DNA from: Actinomycetota bacterium
Lineage (GTDB): Bacteria > Actinomycetota > Actinomycetes > Actinomycetales > Dermatophilaceae
NCBI GenBank assembly: GCA_020161845.1
Contig: JAIUNK010000015.1
Coordinates: forward strand, 32,367 to 96,366
DNA: 64,000 nt
Direction: 5' to 3'
Shown: one piece after another, positions 8,573 through 16,608 of the stretch
Numbering within the stretch: the stretch's first letter is position 1
Layout of the letters: every line of letters begins with the position of its first letter
Position numbers and translations under genes: made by a program
The notes under the pieces: generated by a model
The model's input: only the letters and a program-made list of their open reading frames with translations
Told to the model about the DNA's origin: nothing
Databases searched by the model: none

Positions 8573-8707
8573 CGGTGCAGCCTAGCCACGCGAGGACGGT
8601 CCGGGCGTGCCCGGCAGTGGCCCCTGTGGACTAGCCCGGGCTAGCCCCTTCTAGCGAAACGCTCACCCCTGCTTGGCATCCCGGCCACCCCCGAGTGGGG
8701 CTCTGAC

Positions 8708-8713
8708 TAGGCT
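8708..8713 (+). promoter_or_regulatory. -10 element for gdh
   Basis: TAGGCT, placing the transcription start near 8720 and leaving a leader of about 50 nt before the ATG. The leader carries GGTGAAGGTGAG as ribosome-binding site. Nothing else is seen in the 198-bp gap. Confidence 0.4.
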
Positions 8714-8770
8714 GGATGGGAGCGGCGCACGATGTCGTGTGCCTGCCGGACCGGTGAAGGTGAGCCCGCC

Positions 8771-11700
8771 ATGACCATGACCCTCGAAGAGTCCCGCGAC
8801 CAGTTGCTGCGCTCCGCCGCGCAGATGGGTGGCCGATCGCCGGGGGAGCCCGTCGAGAACCTGCTGCAGCGCTACTACCGCCATGTGGTGACCGAGGATC
8901 TGCTCGCCCGTCGCCCGGAGGACCTGCTCGGCGCGACCCTGTCGCACCGCGGGCTCGCGGCGAACCGCCCGGTGGGATCGGCGAACGTGCGCGTGTTCAC
9001 CCCGACGGTGGAGCAGGAGGGCTGGACCACCGGCCATACGGTCATCGAGATCGTCACCGACGACATGCCCTTCCTCGTCGACTCCGTGTCGGCCTATCTC
9101 GCCCGGGAGCACCGCTCCGTGCACCTGCTGGTGCACCCCCAGCTGGTCGTCCGGCGCGACGCGGCCGGCCGGCTGACCGAGGTGCTGGACGTGAACCTGC
9201 AGGAGGCGCCGCACGACTACGACATCTGCGTCGAGTCGTGGATGCACCTGCAGATCGACCGGGAAAGCGATCCCGCCAGCCGGGAGCAGCTGGCCGACGG
9301 GCTGCGTCGGGTGCTGGGGGATGTGCGGGTCGCGGTGGAGGACTGGCCGCGGATGACCGAATGTGCGGACCAGATCGCCACGGAACTCGCGCAGCGGCCC
9401 CCGGCGGGAATCGCGGCCGCGGAGGTTGCCGAGGCCGAGAGCCTGCTGCGCTGGCTCGGTGCCGGGAACTTCACCTTCCTGGGCTACCGGGAATACGAAC
9501 TCACCAGCGAGGGCGCGGCCAACGTCCTGGTGCCGATCCAGGGCACCGGCCTGGGCCTGATGCGCTATGACACCGAGACCCCTGCCGCGTCCTCGTTCAA
9601 CCGGCTCACCGGGGTGGCCTCGGAACGAGCGCGGGAGAAGCGCATTCTCGTCGTGACCAAGGCCAACACCGTCTCGACCGTGCACCGGCCGGTGTATCTG
9701 GACTACGTCGGGGTGAAGACCTTCGACGCGGCCGGCGAGGTGCGTGGCGAGCGGCGGTTCATCGGTCTGTTCACGGCCGGGGCCTACACCAACTCGGTGC
9801 TGACCGTGCCGTTCATCGCGCAGAAGGCGCGCCGGGTCCTGGAGGGCAGCGGCTTCGCCCCGGACAGCCACCTGGCCAAGGACCTGCTCGGCGTGCTGGA
9901 GACCTATCCCCGGGACGAGCTCTTCCAAGCGGACATCGACGATCTGGCCACCATCACCCAGTCCGTGGTCCACCTGCGCGAGCGCCGCCAGGCCCGGCTG
10001 TTCCTGCGCAAGGACGACTACGGGCGGTTCATGAGCTGCCTGGTCTACATCCCCCGGGATCGGTACACGACGACGGTCCGCCTGCGCCTGGAGTCGATCC
10101 TGAAGCGGGCCTTCAACGGCGACACCGTGGAATACACCACGCGGGTCTCGGAGTCGGCGCTGGCCCGGCTGCACTTCGTGGTCCGCGTCACCCCTGGCGA
10201 GGAGGTGCCGGACGTCAACGTCGAGGACCTGCAACGCCAGGTGCTCGACGCGACCCGGACCTGGACGGAGGACCTCGCGGAGGGGGCCCGCGCGGAATAC
10301 GGGGAGGAGGCGGCCTCGCGGCTGCTGTCCCGGTGGGGGCAGGCCTTCCCGGAGGCCTACAAGGAGGACTTCCAGGCTCGCGTGGGGGTGGCGGACCTGC
10401 GGCACGTCGATTCCCTCGACGAGGGCGGCGAGCTCCGGATGAGCCTGTATCACCTGCCCGGCGCCCCCGCCGCCGAGCGTCGGCTGAAGCTGTACCGCTC
10501 GGGCGGGCTGTCGTTGACCTCGGTGCTGCCGATCTTCACCAACCTCGGCGTCGAGGTCACCGACGAGCGTCCCTACGAACTCGAGGGCTCCGACGGCCAC
10601 GTCTTCATCTACGACTTCGGGCTCCGGGCCGAGGCCGAGGACGTGTGGACCCGGGGTCAGGACGGCGCCCGGCAGCGGTTCCAGGACGCGTTCAATGCGG
10701 TCTGGTCCGGTGCGGCCGAGAGCGATGGCTTCAACAGGCTCGTGCTGTCCGCGGGTCTGGACTGGCGCCAGGTCGTCATCCTGCGCGCGGTGGCCCGCTA
10801 CCAGCGCCAGGCCGGCACGCCGTTCACGCAGGCCTACACCGAGGACACCTTGGTCGCGAACGCCTCGCTGGCCACGCTGCTGGTGCAGCTGTTCGAGACG
10901 CGCTTCGACCCGGACCGCTTCGACGGCACGGCCGGGCCGGAGCGGGACGCCGCTGAAGAGGAGATCGTCGGCAAGATCCGCGAGGCGCTCGACGATGTCG
11001 CCAGCCTGGACCACGACCGGATCATCCGGGCCTTCCTCGGGGTGATCCGGGCGACGCTGCGGACCAACTTCTACCAGCTGCCCGACGACGCCGAGACGAC
11101 CGGCGCGGAGGCCAAGGCCACCCTGTGCTTCAAGCTCGACCCGCAGAAGGTGCCGAACCTGCCGGCGCCCCGGCCGATGTTTGAGATCTGGGTCTACGGC
11201 CCCCGCGTGGAGGGCGTGCACCTGCGGTTCGGGAAGGTCGCCCGCGGTGGCCTGCGCTGGAGCGACCGTCGCGAGGACTTCCGCACCGAGGTGCTCGGCC
11301 TGGTCAAGGCGCAGATGGTCAAGAACGCCGTGATCGTCCCGACCGGCAGCAAGGGCGGCTTCTTCGCCAAGGCGCTGCCGGACCCGGCGGTCGACCGGGA
11401 CGCGTGGCTGGCCGAGGGGATCGCGGCGTACAAGCTGTTCATCTCCTCCCTGCTGGACGTGACGGACAACCGGGTCGGCGCGGAGATCGTGGCGCCGCCG
11501 CGGGTGGTCCGCCACGACCCCGAAGACCCCTACCTGGTCGTCGCGGCGGACAAGGGCACCGCCAGCTTCAGCGACATCGCCAACGGGGTCGCGCAGAGCT
11601 ACGGCTTCTGGCTCGACGACGCGTTCGCCTCGGGCGGCTCGGCCGGATACGACCACAAGGGCATGGGCATCACGGCCCGCGGCGCCTGGGAATCGGTCAA

Positions 11701-13660
11701 GCGCCACTTCCGCGAGATGGGTCGCGACATCCAGACGCAGGAGTTCACCGCTGTCGGGATCGGCGACATGAGCGGTGACGTCTTCGGCAACGGCATGCTG
11801 CTCTCGGAGTGCACCCGCCTGGTCGCGGCGTTCGATCACCGGCACGTCTTCCTCGACCCAGCGCCGGACGCCGCGACCGCGTACGCCGAGCGGCGGCGCC
11901 TCTTCGAGTTGCCGCGCTCCTCCTGGGCCGATTTCGATACCGCACTGATCAGCGAGGGCGGCGGGATCTACCCCCGCACGGCCAAGTCGATCGAGATCAC
12001 TCCCCAGGTGCGGGACCTGCTGCAGCTGCCGGAGTCGACGACCGCGCTGACCCCGGCGGAACTGATCAAGGCGGTCCTGCTGGCCCCGGTCGACCTGCTG
12101 TGGAACGGCGGCATCGGCACCTACGTCAAGGCCGCCACGGAGAACCACGCCGACATCGGCGACCGTGCCAACGACGCGATCCGCGTCGACGGCGGGCAGC
12201 TGCGCGCCCAGGTCGTGGGCGAGGGCGGCAACCTCGGCTGCAGCCAGCTCGGCCGGATCGAGGCGGCCCAGGCCGGGGTCCGCATCAACACCGACGCGAT
12301 GGACAACTCCGCCGGCGTCGACACCTCCGACCACGAGGTCAACCTCAAGATCCTGCTCACCGGGCTGACCCGCGAAGGCGACATGACGCTCAAGCAGCGC
12401 AACGCGCTGCTCGCGTCGATGACCGACGACGTGGCCGCGATGGTGCTGCGGGACAACTACGAACAGAACGTGCTCATCGGCAACGCCCGCAGCCAGAACG
12501 CCGACATGCTCGGCGTGCACGAACGGTTCATCAAGTGGCTGGAGGAGCGCGGCGAACTCGACCGGGCTCTGGAGTTCCTGCCGGATGAGGCCGAGATCGA
12601 GCGACGGCGCCAAGCGGGTGAGGGACTGACCTCACCGGAGCTGTGCGTGCTGATGGCCTACGCCAAGCTCGCCGTGAAGGCCGACCTCGCCACCAGCGGC
12701 CTGGCGGACGAGCCGTGGTTCCACCGGACCCTGTCGGACTACTTCCCGCAAGCGATCCGGGACGGCTACGACGGCTACCTGGCCGATCACCCGCTGCGGC
12801 GCGAGATCATCGTGAACTCCGTGGCCAACTCCCTGGTCAACCGGGGTGGGATCACGTTCGTGTTCCGGGCCACCGAGGAGACCGGCGCCGACACCGAGAC
12901 GATCGCCCGCGAGTTCGTGGTCGCCCGGGAGGTCTTCGACCTGCGCGGCTTCGTGGCCGCAGTGGAGGCCCTGGACAATGTCGTGCCCACCGAGGTCCAG
13001 ACCCGGATGTACCTGCGATTCCGGCGGCTGCTCGACCGCACCGTGCGGTGGTGGCTGCAGCGGCGCTCCGGGGATGTCGACGTGGCCGCGGAGATCGAGC
13101 ACTTCTCGCCGGCCGTCGGACGGATCCGGGCGCAGCTGCCGGAGCTGCTGCACGGCCGGGACGCCGAGCGGTTGCGGCGGGACACGGCGGCCCTCGTCGA
13201 GGCGGGGGTGCCCGATGAGCTCGCCCTGTGGTGCGCGGGGTCGCTGGACCTCTTCGCGGTGCTGGACATCGTCGAGATCGCGGACGAGACCGGCCAGGAC
13301 GAGGTGTCGGTGGCCCGGATGTACTACGCGGTCTCGGAGCAGTTCGGCATCGAGGACACCCTCACCCGGGTCGCCCGGTTGCCGCGCATGTCCCGCTGGG
13401 ATGCCCTGGCCCGAGGGGCGATGCGCGACGACCTGTACTCGGCCGTGGAGTCCCTGGCCCGCTCGGTGCTCTCCGCCACCGACCCCGAGGCCTCGGTCCA
13501 CGAACGCCTGACCGCCTGGCGCGAGGCCAACGCCCCGGCGCTGCACCGCGCCAACGTCGCGCTCGAAGGGGTGCGCGAGATGGAGACCCCGGGCCTGGCC
13601 CCGCTGTCGGTGGCGCTGCGCACCCTGCGGGGGGTGGCTCGCGCGGGCGGCGCCAGCTGA
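8771..13660 (+). CDS. gdh: NAD-dependent glutamate dehydrogenase, 180-kDa class
   Basis: This large cytosolic enzyme oxidatively deaminates L-glutamate to 2-oxoglutarate and ammonium with NAD+. It has 1629 residues, close to the ~1620 of the mycobacterial homologue. Family features are the N-terminal ACT-like regulatory region (VTDDMPFLVDSVSAYLAREH), the catalytic core with VARGGLRWSDRREDFRTE and IVPTGSKGGF at about 856-865, the dinucleotide-binding part (GIGDMSGDVFGNGM), and VVGEGGNLGCSQLGRIE. The ATG at 8771 follows a GGTGAAGGTGAG ribosome-binding site; an in-frame start 39 nt earlier lacks one. It appears monocistronic, with a strong hairpin after the stop. Large GDHs of this type are usually allosterically controlled (known of the family), which the long N-terminus would allow. 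Confidence 0.95.
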   Translation: MTMTLEESRDQLLRSAAQMGGRSPGEPVENLLQRYYRHVVTEDLLARRPEDLLGATLSHRGLAANRPVGSANVRVFTPTVEQEGWTTGHTVIEIVTDDMPFLVDSVSAYLAREHRSVHLLVHPQLVVRRDAAGRLTEVLDVNLQEAPHDYDICVESWMHLQIDRESDPASREQLADGLRRVLGDVRVAVEDWPRMTECADQIATELAQRPPAGIAAAEVAEAESLLRWLGAGNFTFLGYREYELTSEGAANVLVPIQGTGLGLMRYDTETPAASSFNRLTGVASERAREKRILVVTKANTVSTVHRPVYLDYVGVKTFDAAGEVRGERRFIGLFTAGAYTNSVLTVPFIAQKARRVLEGSGFAPDSHLAKDLLGVLETYPRDELFQADIDDLATITQSVVHLRERRQARLFLRKDDYGRFMSCLVYIPRDRYTTTVRLRLESILKRAFNGDTVEYTTRVSESALARLHFVVRVTPGEEVPDVNVEDLQRQVLDATRTWTEDLAEGARAEYGEEAASRLLSRWGQAFPEAYKEDFQARVGVADLRHVDSLDEGGELRMSLYHLPGAPAAERRLKLYRSGGLSLTSVLPIFTNLGVEVTDERPYELEGSDGHVFIYDFGLRAEAEDVWTRGQDGARQRFQDAFNAVWSGAAESDGFNRLVLSAGLDWRQVVILRAVARYQRQAGTPFTQAYTEDTLVANASLATLLVQLFETRFDPDRFDGTAGPERDAAEEEIVGKIREALDDVASLDHDRIIRAFLGVIRATLRTNFYQLPDDAETTGAEAKATLCFKLDPQKVPNLPAPRPMFEIWVYGPRVEGVHLRFGKVARGGLRWSDRREDFRTEVLGLVKAQMVKNAVIVPTGSKGGFFAKALPDPAVDRDAWLAEGIAAYKLFISSLLDVTDNRVGAEIVAPPRVVRHDPEDPYLVVAADKGTASFSDIANGVAQSYGFWLDDAFASGGSAGYDHKGMGITARGAWESVKRHFREMGRDIQTQEFTAVGIGDMSGDVFGNGMLLSECTRLVAAFDHRHVFLDPAPDAATAYAERRRLFELPRSSWADFDTALISEGGGIYPRTAKSIEITPQVRDLLQLPESTTALTPAELIKAVLLAPVDLLWNGGIGTYVKAATENHADIGDRANDAIRVDGGQLRAQVVGEGGNLGCSQLGRIEAAQAGVRINTDAMDNSAGVDTSDHEVNLKILLTGLTREGDMTLKQRNALLASMTDDVAAMVLRDNYEQNVLIGNARSQNADMLGVHERFIKWLEERGELDRALEFLPDEAEIERRRQAGEGLTSPELCVLMAYAKLAVKADLATSGLADEPWFHRTLSDYFPQAIRDGYDGYLADHPLRREIIVNSVANSLVNRGGITFVFRATEETGADTETIAREFVVAREVFDLRGFVAAVEALDNVVPTEVQTRMYLRFRRLLDRTVRWWLQRRSGDVDVAAEIEHFSPAVGRIRAQLPELLHGRDAERLRRDTAALVEAGVPDELALWCAGSLDLFAVLDIVEIADETGQDEVSVARMYYAVSEQFGIEDTLTRVARLPRMSRWDALARGAMRDDLYSAVESLARSVLSATDPEASVHERLTAWREANAPALHRANVALEGVREMETPGLAPLSVALRTLRGVARAGGAS

Positions 13661-13670
13661 GTCGCCCCAT

Positions 13671-13717
13671 CGGGCGCCTGGGCGGATCCGGCCGAGCCGG
13701 GCGGGCCCAGGCGCCCG
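13671..13717 (+). terminator. Hairpin after gdh
   Basis: A perfect 12-bp stem (CGGGCGCCTGGG / CCCAGGCGCCCG) encloses a 23-nt GC-rich loop, starting 10 bp after the gdh stop. There is no U-tract, as is usual in actinobacteria. Confidence 0.6.
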
Positions 13718-13760
13718 GCGGGCGTCGTACGACGTGCGAGGCGCGACCCGGCTCGCCGGG

Positions 13761-13766
13761 TACGCT
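13761..13766 (+). promoter_or_regulatory. -10 element of pdtaS (leaderless)
   Basis: TACGCT, then 6 nt, then the GTG start at 13773. No Shine-Dalgarno sequence is present, so the transcript should start at the start codon. Confidence 0.55.
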
Positions 13767-13772
13767 CGGCCC

Positions 13773-15350
13773 GTGCCCACCCTGAACGACGTGCTGGTCG
13801 GCCATCCGAGCCTGGCGGCCACGGATGTCGACTGGCTGCATCTGCTGGTGGGGGATTGGCAGATCCTCTCGGACCTGTCCTTCGCCGACCTCGTGCTCTG
13901 GGTGCGGGGCACGACGCTCGCCGCGGACGGCTGGGTCGCAGCGATGCATGTGCGCCCCAACACAGGACCGCTGGTGTTCTTCGACGACATCGTGGGGTCG
14001 GTCGCTGGGGCGGGCCGGCAGGCCCTGCTCGACCTCTGCGCGAGCCGCGCCCGGGTGATCCGTGACCAGGGGCTGCAATGGCGGGACGACGCCCCGGTGC
14101 GGGAGGACGCGATCCCGGTGGTGCGCGCCGGCCGGGTGCTCGCCGTCATCACCAGGCACAGCAACCTCGCGGCGATGCGCAGCCCGAGCCGGCTGGAGCT
14201 GACCTATCGCGGCATCGCCGACACCCTGGCCCGGATGATCGCCAGCGGGGAGTTCCCGACGCTGGGAGCGCCTACCGGGCTGCGGCGCGGCGCGCCGCGG
14301 GTGGGCGACGGCGTTCTGCGGCTCGACGTGGAGGGGGTGGTGATGTATGCCAGCCCCAACGCCATCTCCGCGCTGCACCGCCTCGGGCATCACGGCGACA
14401 TCGACGGGGTCTCCCTCAGCGAGGTCACCACGGCCCTGATCCCGGACTACACCCAGGTCGACGAGGCGCTTGCGGTGGTGGTCACCGGCCGGGCCCCGTG
14501 GCGCACCGAGGTCGAGTCCCGGTTCGCGACCCTGTCGCTGCGCGCCATCCCGTTGACCGAGGGCGGCGCCCGAATCGGGGCGCTGGTCCTGGTCCGGGAC
14601 GTCAGCGAGTTGCGCCGGCGGGAGCGCGAGCTGCTGACCAAGGACGCCACCATCCGCGAGATCCATCACCGGGTGAAGAACAACCTGCAGACCGTGGCCG
14701 CCCTGCTGCGCCTGCAGTCGCGACGGGTCGCCGACGAACATGCGAGGTCGGCCCTGCAGGAGGCGGAGCGCCGGGTCGCCACGATCGCGCTGGTGCACGA
14801 CACGTTGAGTCGCACCCTGGACGAGGTGGTGGACTTCGACGAGATCGTGGCCCGCGCGCTCAACGCGGTGGTGGAGGTCGCCAATCAGGACGACGACATC
14901 TCCTGGCGACGGACGGGTCGGTTCGGGCATCTGACGCCCGACGACGCGACCTCGATGGCGATGATCGTGACCGAACTCGTGCACAACGCGGTCGAGCACG
15001 GGCTGCGGCCCGGCGGCGGGGTGGTCACCGTCGATGCGCATCGTGAGCGGCACGGTGACGACGACTATCTGACGGTCGTGGTCGGCGACGACGGGGCGGG
15101 CTTGCCGGCGGACTTCCGGCCTGGCGGCTCAGGCTTGGGGACCCAGATCGTCAGCGCGTTGGTGCAGGATCTGCGCGGCGAGATCACCTGGCGGGCCCGC
15201 GAACCCCGGGGCACCGAGGCGCGCTTGCAGGCGCGCTTGCGGCGCCTGCCGGCCACGGGTGGCTGGCGTGACTCGGCTGCCGGCGGCTTGCGCGACCCGG
15301 CGACGGGCGGCTTGCGCGACCCGGGAAGCGCCGGCTGGCGCGACCAGTGA
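13773..15350 (+). CDS. pdtaS: PdtaS-type sensor histidine kinase
   Basis: A cytosolic sensor kinase of 525 residues that phosphorylates PdtaR, an ANTAR-type RNA-binding response regulator. Order: an N-terminal GAF-like domain (about 1-165), a PAS domain (about 175-280), a HisKA_2 dimerisation domain with REIHHRVKNNLQ (phospho-acceptor His at about residue 299), and a HATPase domain (TELVHNAVEHGL, GDDGAGLP, GSGLGTQI). No membrane segment is seen, as known for PdtaS. The last ~30 residues are a short tandem repeat not expected in the family. The GTG start follows a leaderless -10 at 6-nt spacing. No pdtaR gene lies in this window. It is convergent with whiB1. Confidence 0.92.
   Translation: MPTLNDVLVGHPSLAATDVDWLHLLVGDWQILSDLSFADLVLWVRGTTLAADGWVAAMHVRPNTGPLVFFDDIVGSVAGAGRQALLDLCASRARVIRDQGLQWRDDAPVREDAIPVVRAGRVLAVITRHSNLAAMRSPSRLELTYRGIADTLARMIASGEFPTLGAPTGLRRGAPRVGDGVLRLDVEGVVMYASPNAISALHRLGHHGDIDGVSLSEVTTALIPDYTQVDEALAVVVTGRAPWRTEVESRFATLSLRAIPLTEGGARIGALVLVRDVSELRRRERELLTKDATIREIHHRVKNNLQTVAALLRLQSRRVADEHARSALQEAERRVATIALVHDTLSRTLDEVVDFDEIVARALNAVVEVANQDDDISWRRTGRFGHLTPDDATSMAMIVTELVHNAVEHGLRPGGGVVTVDAHRERHGDDDYLTVVVGDDGAGLPADFRPGGSGLGTQIVSALVQDLRGEITWRAREPRGTEARLQARLRRLPATGGWRDSAAGGLRDPATGGLRDPGSAGWRDQ
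15258..15347 (+). repeat. Short tandem repeat encoding the PdtaS tail
   Basis: Imperfect 24-27 bp units built on GGCTTGCGCGACCCGG, giving four G(L/W)RD-containing peptide units at the extreme C-terminus of PdtaS. Confidence 0.7.
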
Positions 15351-15384
15351 GGCGGACGTCCGTCTGCTTCGGGCCGAAACGGCG

Positions 15385-15422
15385 GTCGGCGCGGGGTGAC
15401 CGAATGGTCGCCCCGCGCCGAC
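15385..15422. terminator. Bidirectional hairpin between pdtaS and whiB1
   Basis: A 16-bp stem (GTCGGCGCGGGGTGAC / GTCGCCCCGCGCCGAC, one G-T pair) around a 6-nt loop, midway between the two convergent stops. Confidence 0.7.
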
Positions 15423-15440
15423 GCGCGGATGGTGCAGGGG

Positions 15441-15689
15441 TCAGCCGGCCCGACGGGCTCGGGCGTTGCGGCGCTTCAGCGCGCGACGCTCGTCCTCGGA
15501 AAGCCCGCCCCAGACACCGGCGTCCTGCCCGGACTCCAGTGCCCACTTCAGGCAGGTGTCCTGTACGTCACAGCGACGGCACACGGACTTGGCCTCCTCG
15601 ATCTGGAGGAGGGCAGGCCCCGTGTTGCCGATCGGGAAGAAGAGTTCGGGGTCCTCTTCCAGGCATGCAGCGCGGTCGCGCCAGTCCAT
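15441..15689 (-). CDS. whiB1: WhiB1-type iron-sulfur transcription regulator
   Basis: An 82-residue WhiB protein with the four cluster-binding cysteines C9, C37, C40 and C46 (CxxC in VCRRCDV), the GVWGG turn at 58-62, and a basic C-terminal DNA-binding tail (DERRALKRRNARARRA). WhiB1 proteins carry a [4Fe-4S] cluster that reacts with NO and bind the primary sigma factor region 4 (known). The start MDWRDRAACLEEDPELFFP matches the family exactly. It lacks the AT-hook of WhiB7. The gene has a long upstream region of about 270 nt to the best -10, holding a 21-codon ORF with a strong ribosome-binding site. Confidence 0.95.
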   Translation of the reverse strand: MDWRDRAACLEEDPELFFPIGNTGPALLQIEEAKSVCRRCDVQDTCLKWALESGQDAGVWGGLSEDERRALKRRNARARRAG

Positions 15690-15822
15690 GGTGTGCTCCT
15701 GTGGGGAATCGTGCGGTGCGGTTCATGCTGGTGTGAACCCAAGCCTCCGAAGAGGCAAGCGTCAGCCCGGTTGAGATCGGGGAGTCGTGGCGGCGATGGG
15801 GCCGTCGTCGAGCGCTAGGCAC

Positions 15823-15888
15823 TCAAGGAGTCGACGAATCCTGCGCGACGATGCCAACAACGATGGTGGCCGCCTTGTTCCACACCAT
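15823..15888 (-). CDS. Possible 21-aa upstream ORF in the whiB1 leader
   Basis: The minus-strand ATG is preceded by GGGAGGTG at ideal spacing (about 5 nt), stronger than most ribosome-binding sites in the window. It encodes MVWNKAATIVVGIVAQDSSTP and stops 133 nt before whiB1. The peptide is a short hydrophobic stretch with polar ends. It could be a leader peptide controlling whiB1, or a chance ORF. whiB7 genes are known to have regulatory upstream ORFs; for whiB1 I know of none. Confidence 0.35.
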   Translation of the reverse strand: MVWNKAATIVVGIVAQDSSTP

Positions 15889-15962
15889 CAGCACCTCCCA
15901 TGGTTCGCGTAGCGAGTCTGGTTGACTCGTGGACGTCGAACGCCAGGCGCTGATCGACTTGT

Positions 15963-15968
15963 TAGTGT
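15963..15968 (-). promoter_or_regulatory. Candidate -10 for whiB1
   Basis: TACACT on the minus strand. Transcription would start near 15956, giving a leader of about 267 nt that includes the 21-codon ORF. No clear -35 hexamer. Confidence 0.3.
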
Positions 15969-16143
15969 AGGTCGTTCCCCGTGCGCGGGGGAAGGGTTTA
16001 GGGCGAATGTGCGCACAGAATCCGCTGTGATTTTCCTGGGTGTCGCGAACCTCCCTGCGGCTCTGCCAAGTCGGGCGATCGACCTGGTGGCCTGCGGCGA
16101 GACCGGCCCCATGGTTGTCGGACCGCCCCGCCGTCGGAGCCCG

Positions 16144-16149
16144 TACGGT
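16144..16149 (+). promoter_or_regulatory. -10 element, leaderless small membrane gene
   Basis: TACGGT, then 6 nt, then the GTG at 16156. This spacing decides the start among several in-frame candidates. Confidence 0.5.
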
Positions 16150-16155
16150 GGGCGT

Positions 16156-16608
16156 GTGTCCCGTCACGTTGACCAGCGCCCCCCCGGTTCGGCCGGGTCC
16201 GACGAGGTCCCCCGCGGGTTTCGTCTCGCCGCCGCCCTGCTCGCCGTGCAGGTCCTGGCCATCCTGGGCTTTTCCGGCTTCTATCTGGTCGAGTTGGCGC
16301 TGGGCGCCGAAGCGAACGCGACGCAGACCGTCATGTCCGTCGTCACGTTCCTGGTCGGAGCCGCCGCTTTGGCGGTGGTGGCCCGCGGGCTGTTCCGGGG
16401 CGCCGGGTGGGCCCGGACGCCGTCGGTCCTGTGGAATGTCCTGGTGCTACTGATCGCCGTCAGCCTCGCCCAGTCGGGCCAGCTGCCGTGGTCCCTCGCC
16501 GTCGGTGCGGTGGCGGTGGGCGGCATCGTCGGCGTCCTGGCGGCGGGCCGGACCGCCCGCCACCAGAGCGGGGCTACTGCTGGTCACGACGGCTCACCGG
16601 CGCGCTGA
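16156..16608 (+). CDS. Small four-helix integral membrane protein
   Basis: A 150-residue protein with a hydrophilic start (VSRHVDQRPPGSAGSDEVPRG), four hydrophobic segments (about 25-50, 58-82, 90-108 and 112-132) and a polar tail. It resembles the many uncharacterised small membrane proteins of actinobacteria; no motif assigns a function. The start is set by the TACGGT -10 at 6-nt spacing; the long upstream extension of the frame runs through intergenic sequence and was rejected. Its 3' end overlaps the 3' end of the convergent EssC-like gene by 25 bp. Confidence 0.75.
   Translation: MSRHVDQRPPGSAGSDEVPRGFRLAAALLAVQVLAILGFSGFYLVELALGAEANATQTVMSVVTFLVGAAALAVVARGLFRGAGWARTPSVLWNVLVLLIAVSLAQSGQLPWSLAVGAVAVGGIVGVLAAGRTARHQSGATAGHDGSPAR

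Larger units (their letters stand above)
15690..16155. other. 466-bp gap between whiB1 and the small membrane gene
   Basis: The gap holds the whiB1 leader with a short upstream ORF (15823-15888, minus), a candidate minus-strand -10 (15963-15968), and the leaderless -10 of the plus-strand gene (16144-16149). An inverted repeat CACAG-N6-CTGTG lies at about 16013-16028; its half-sites face the wrong way for a CRP site. I see no other gene. Confidence 0.5.

Noticed and set aside
8663-12613. Open minus-strand frame of 1316 codons antisense to gdh
   Set aside because: High third-position GC keeps the antisense frame open. The plus strand encodes a full, well-conserved NAD-GDH, while the antisense product is His/Arg/Gln-rich with no domain.
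16013-16028. CACAG-N6-CTGTG as a CRP site near whiB1
   Set aside because: The half-sites are in the outward orientation, not TGTGA-N6-TCACA, so it does not match the consensus.
15918-16155. N-terminal extension of the small membrane protein from an upstream in-frame start
   Set aside because: The extension runs through intergenic sequence and the predicted promoter, and its residues are not protein-like.
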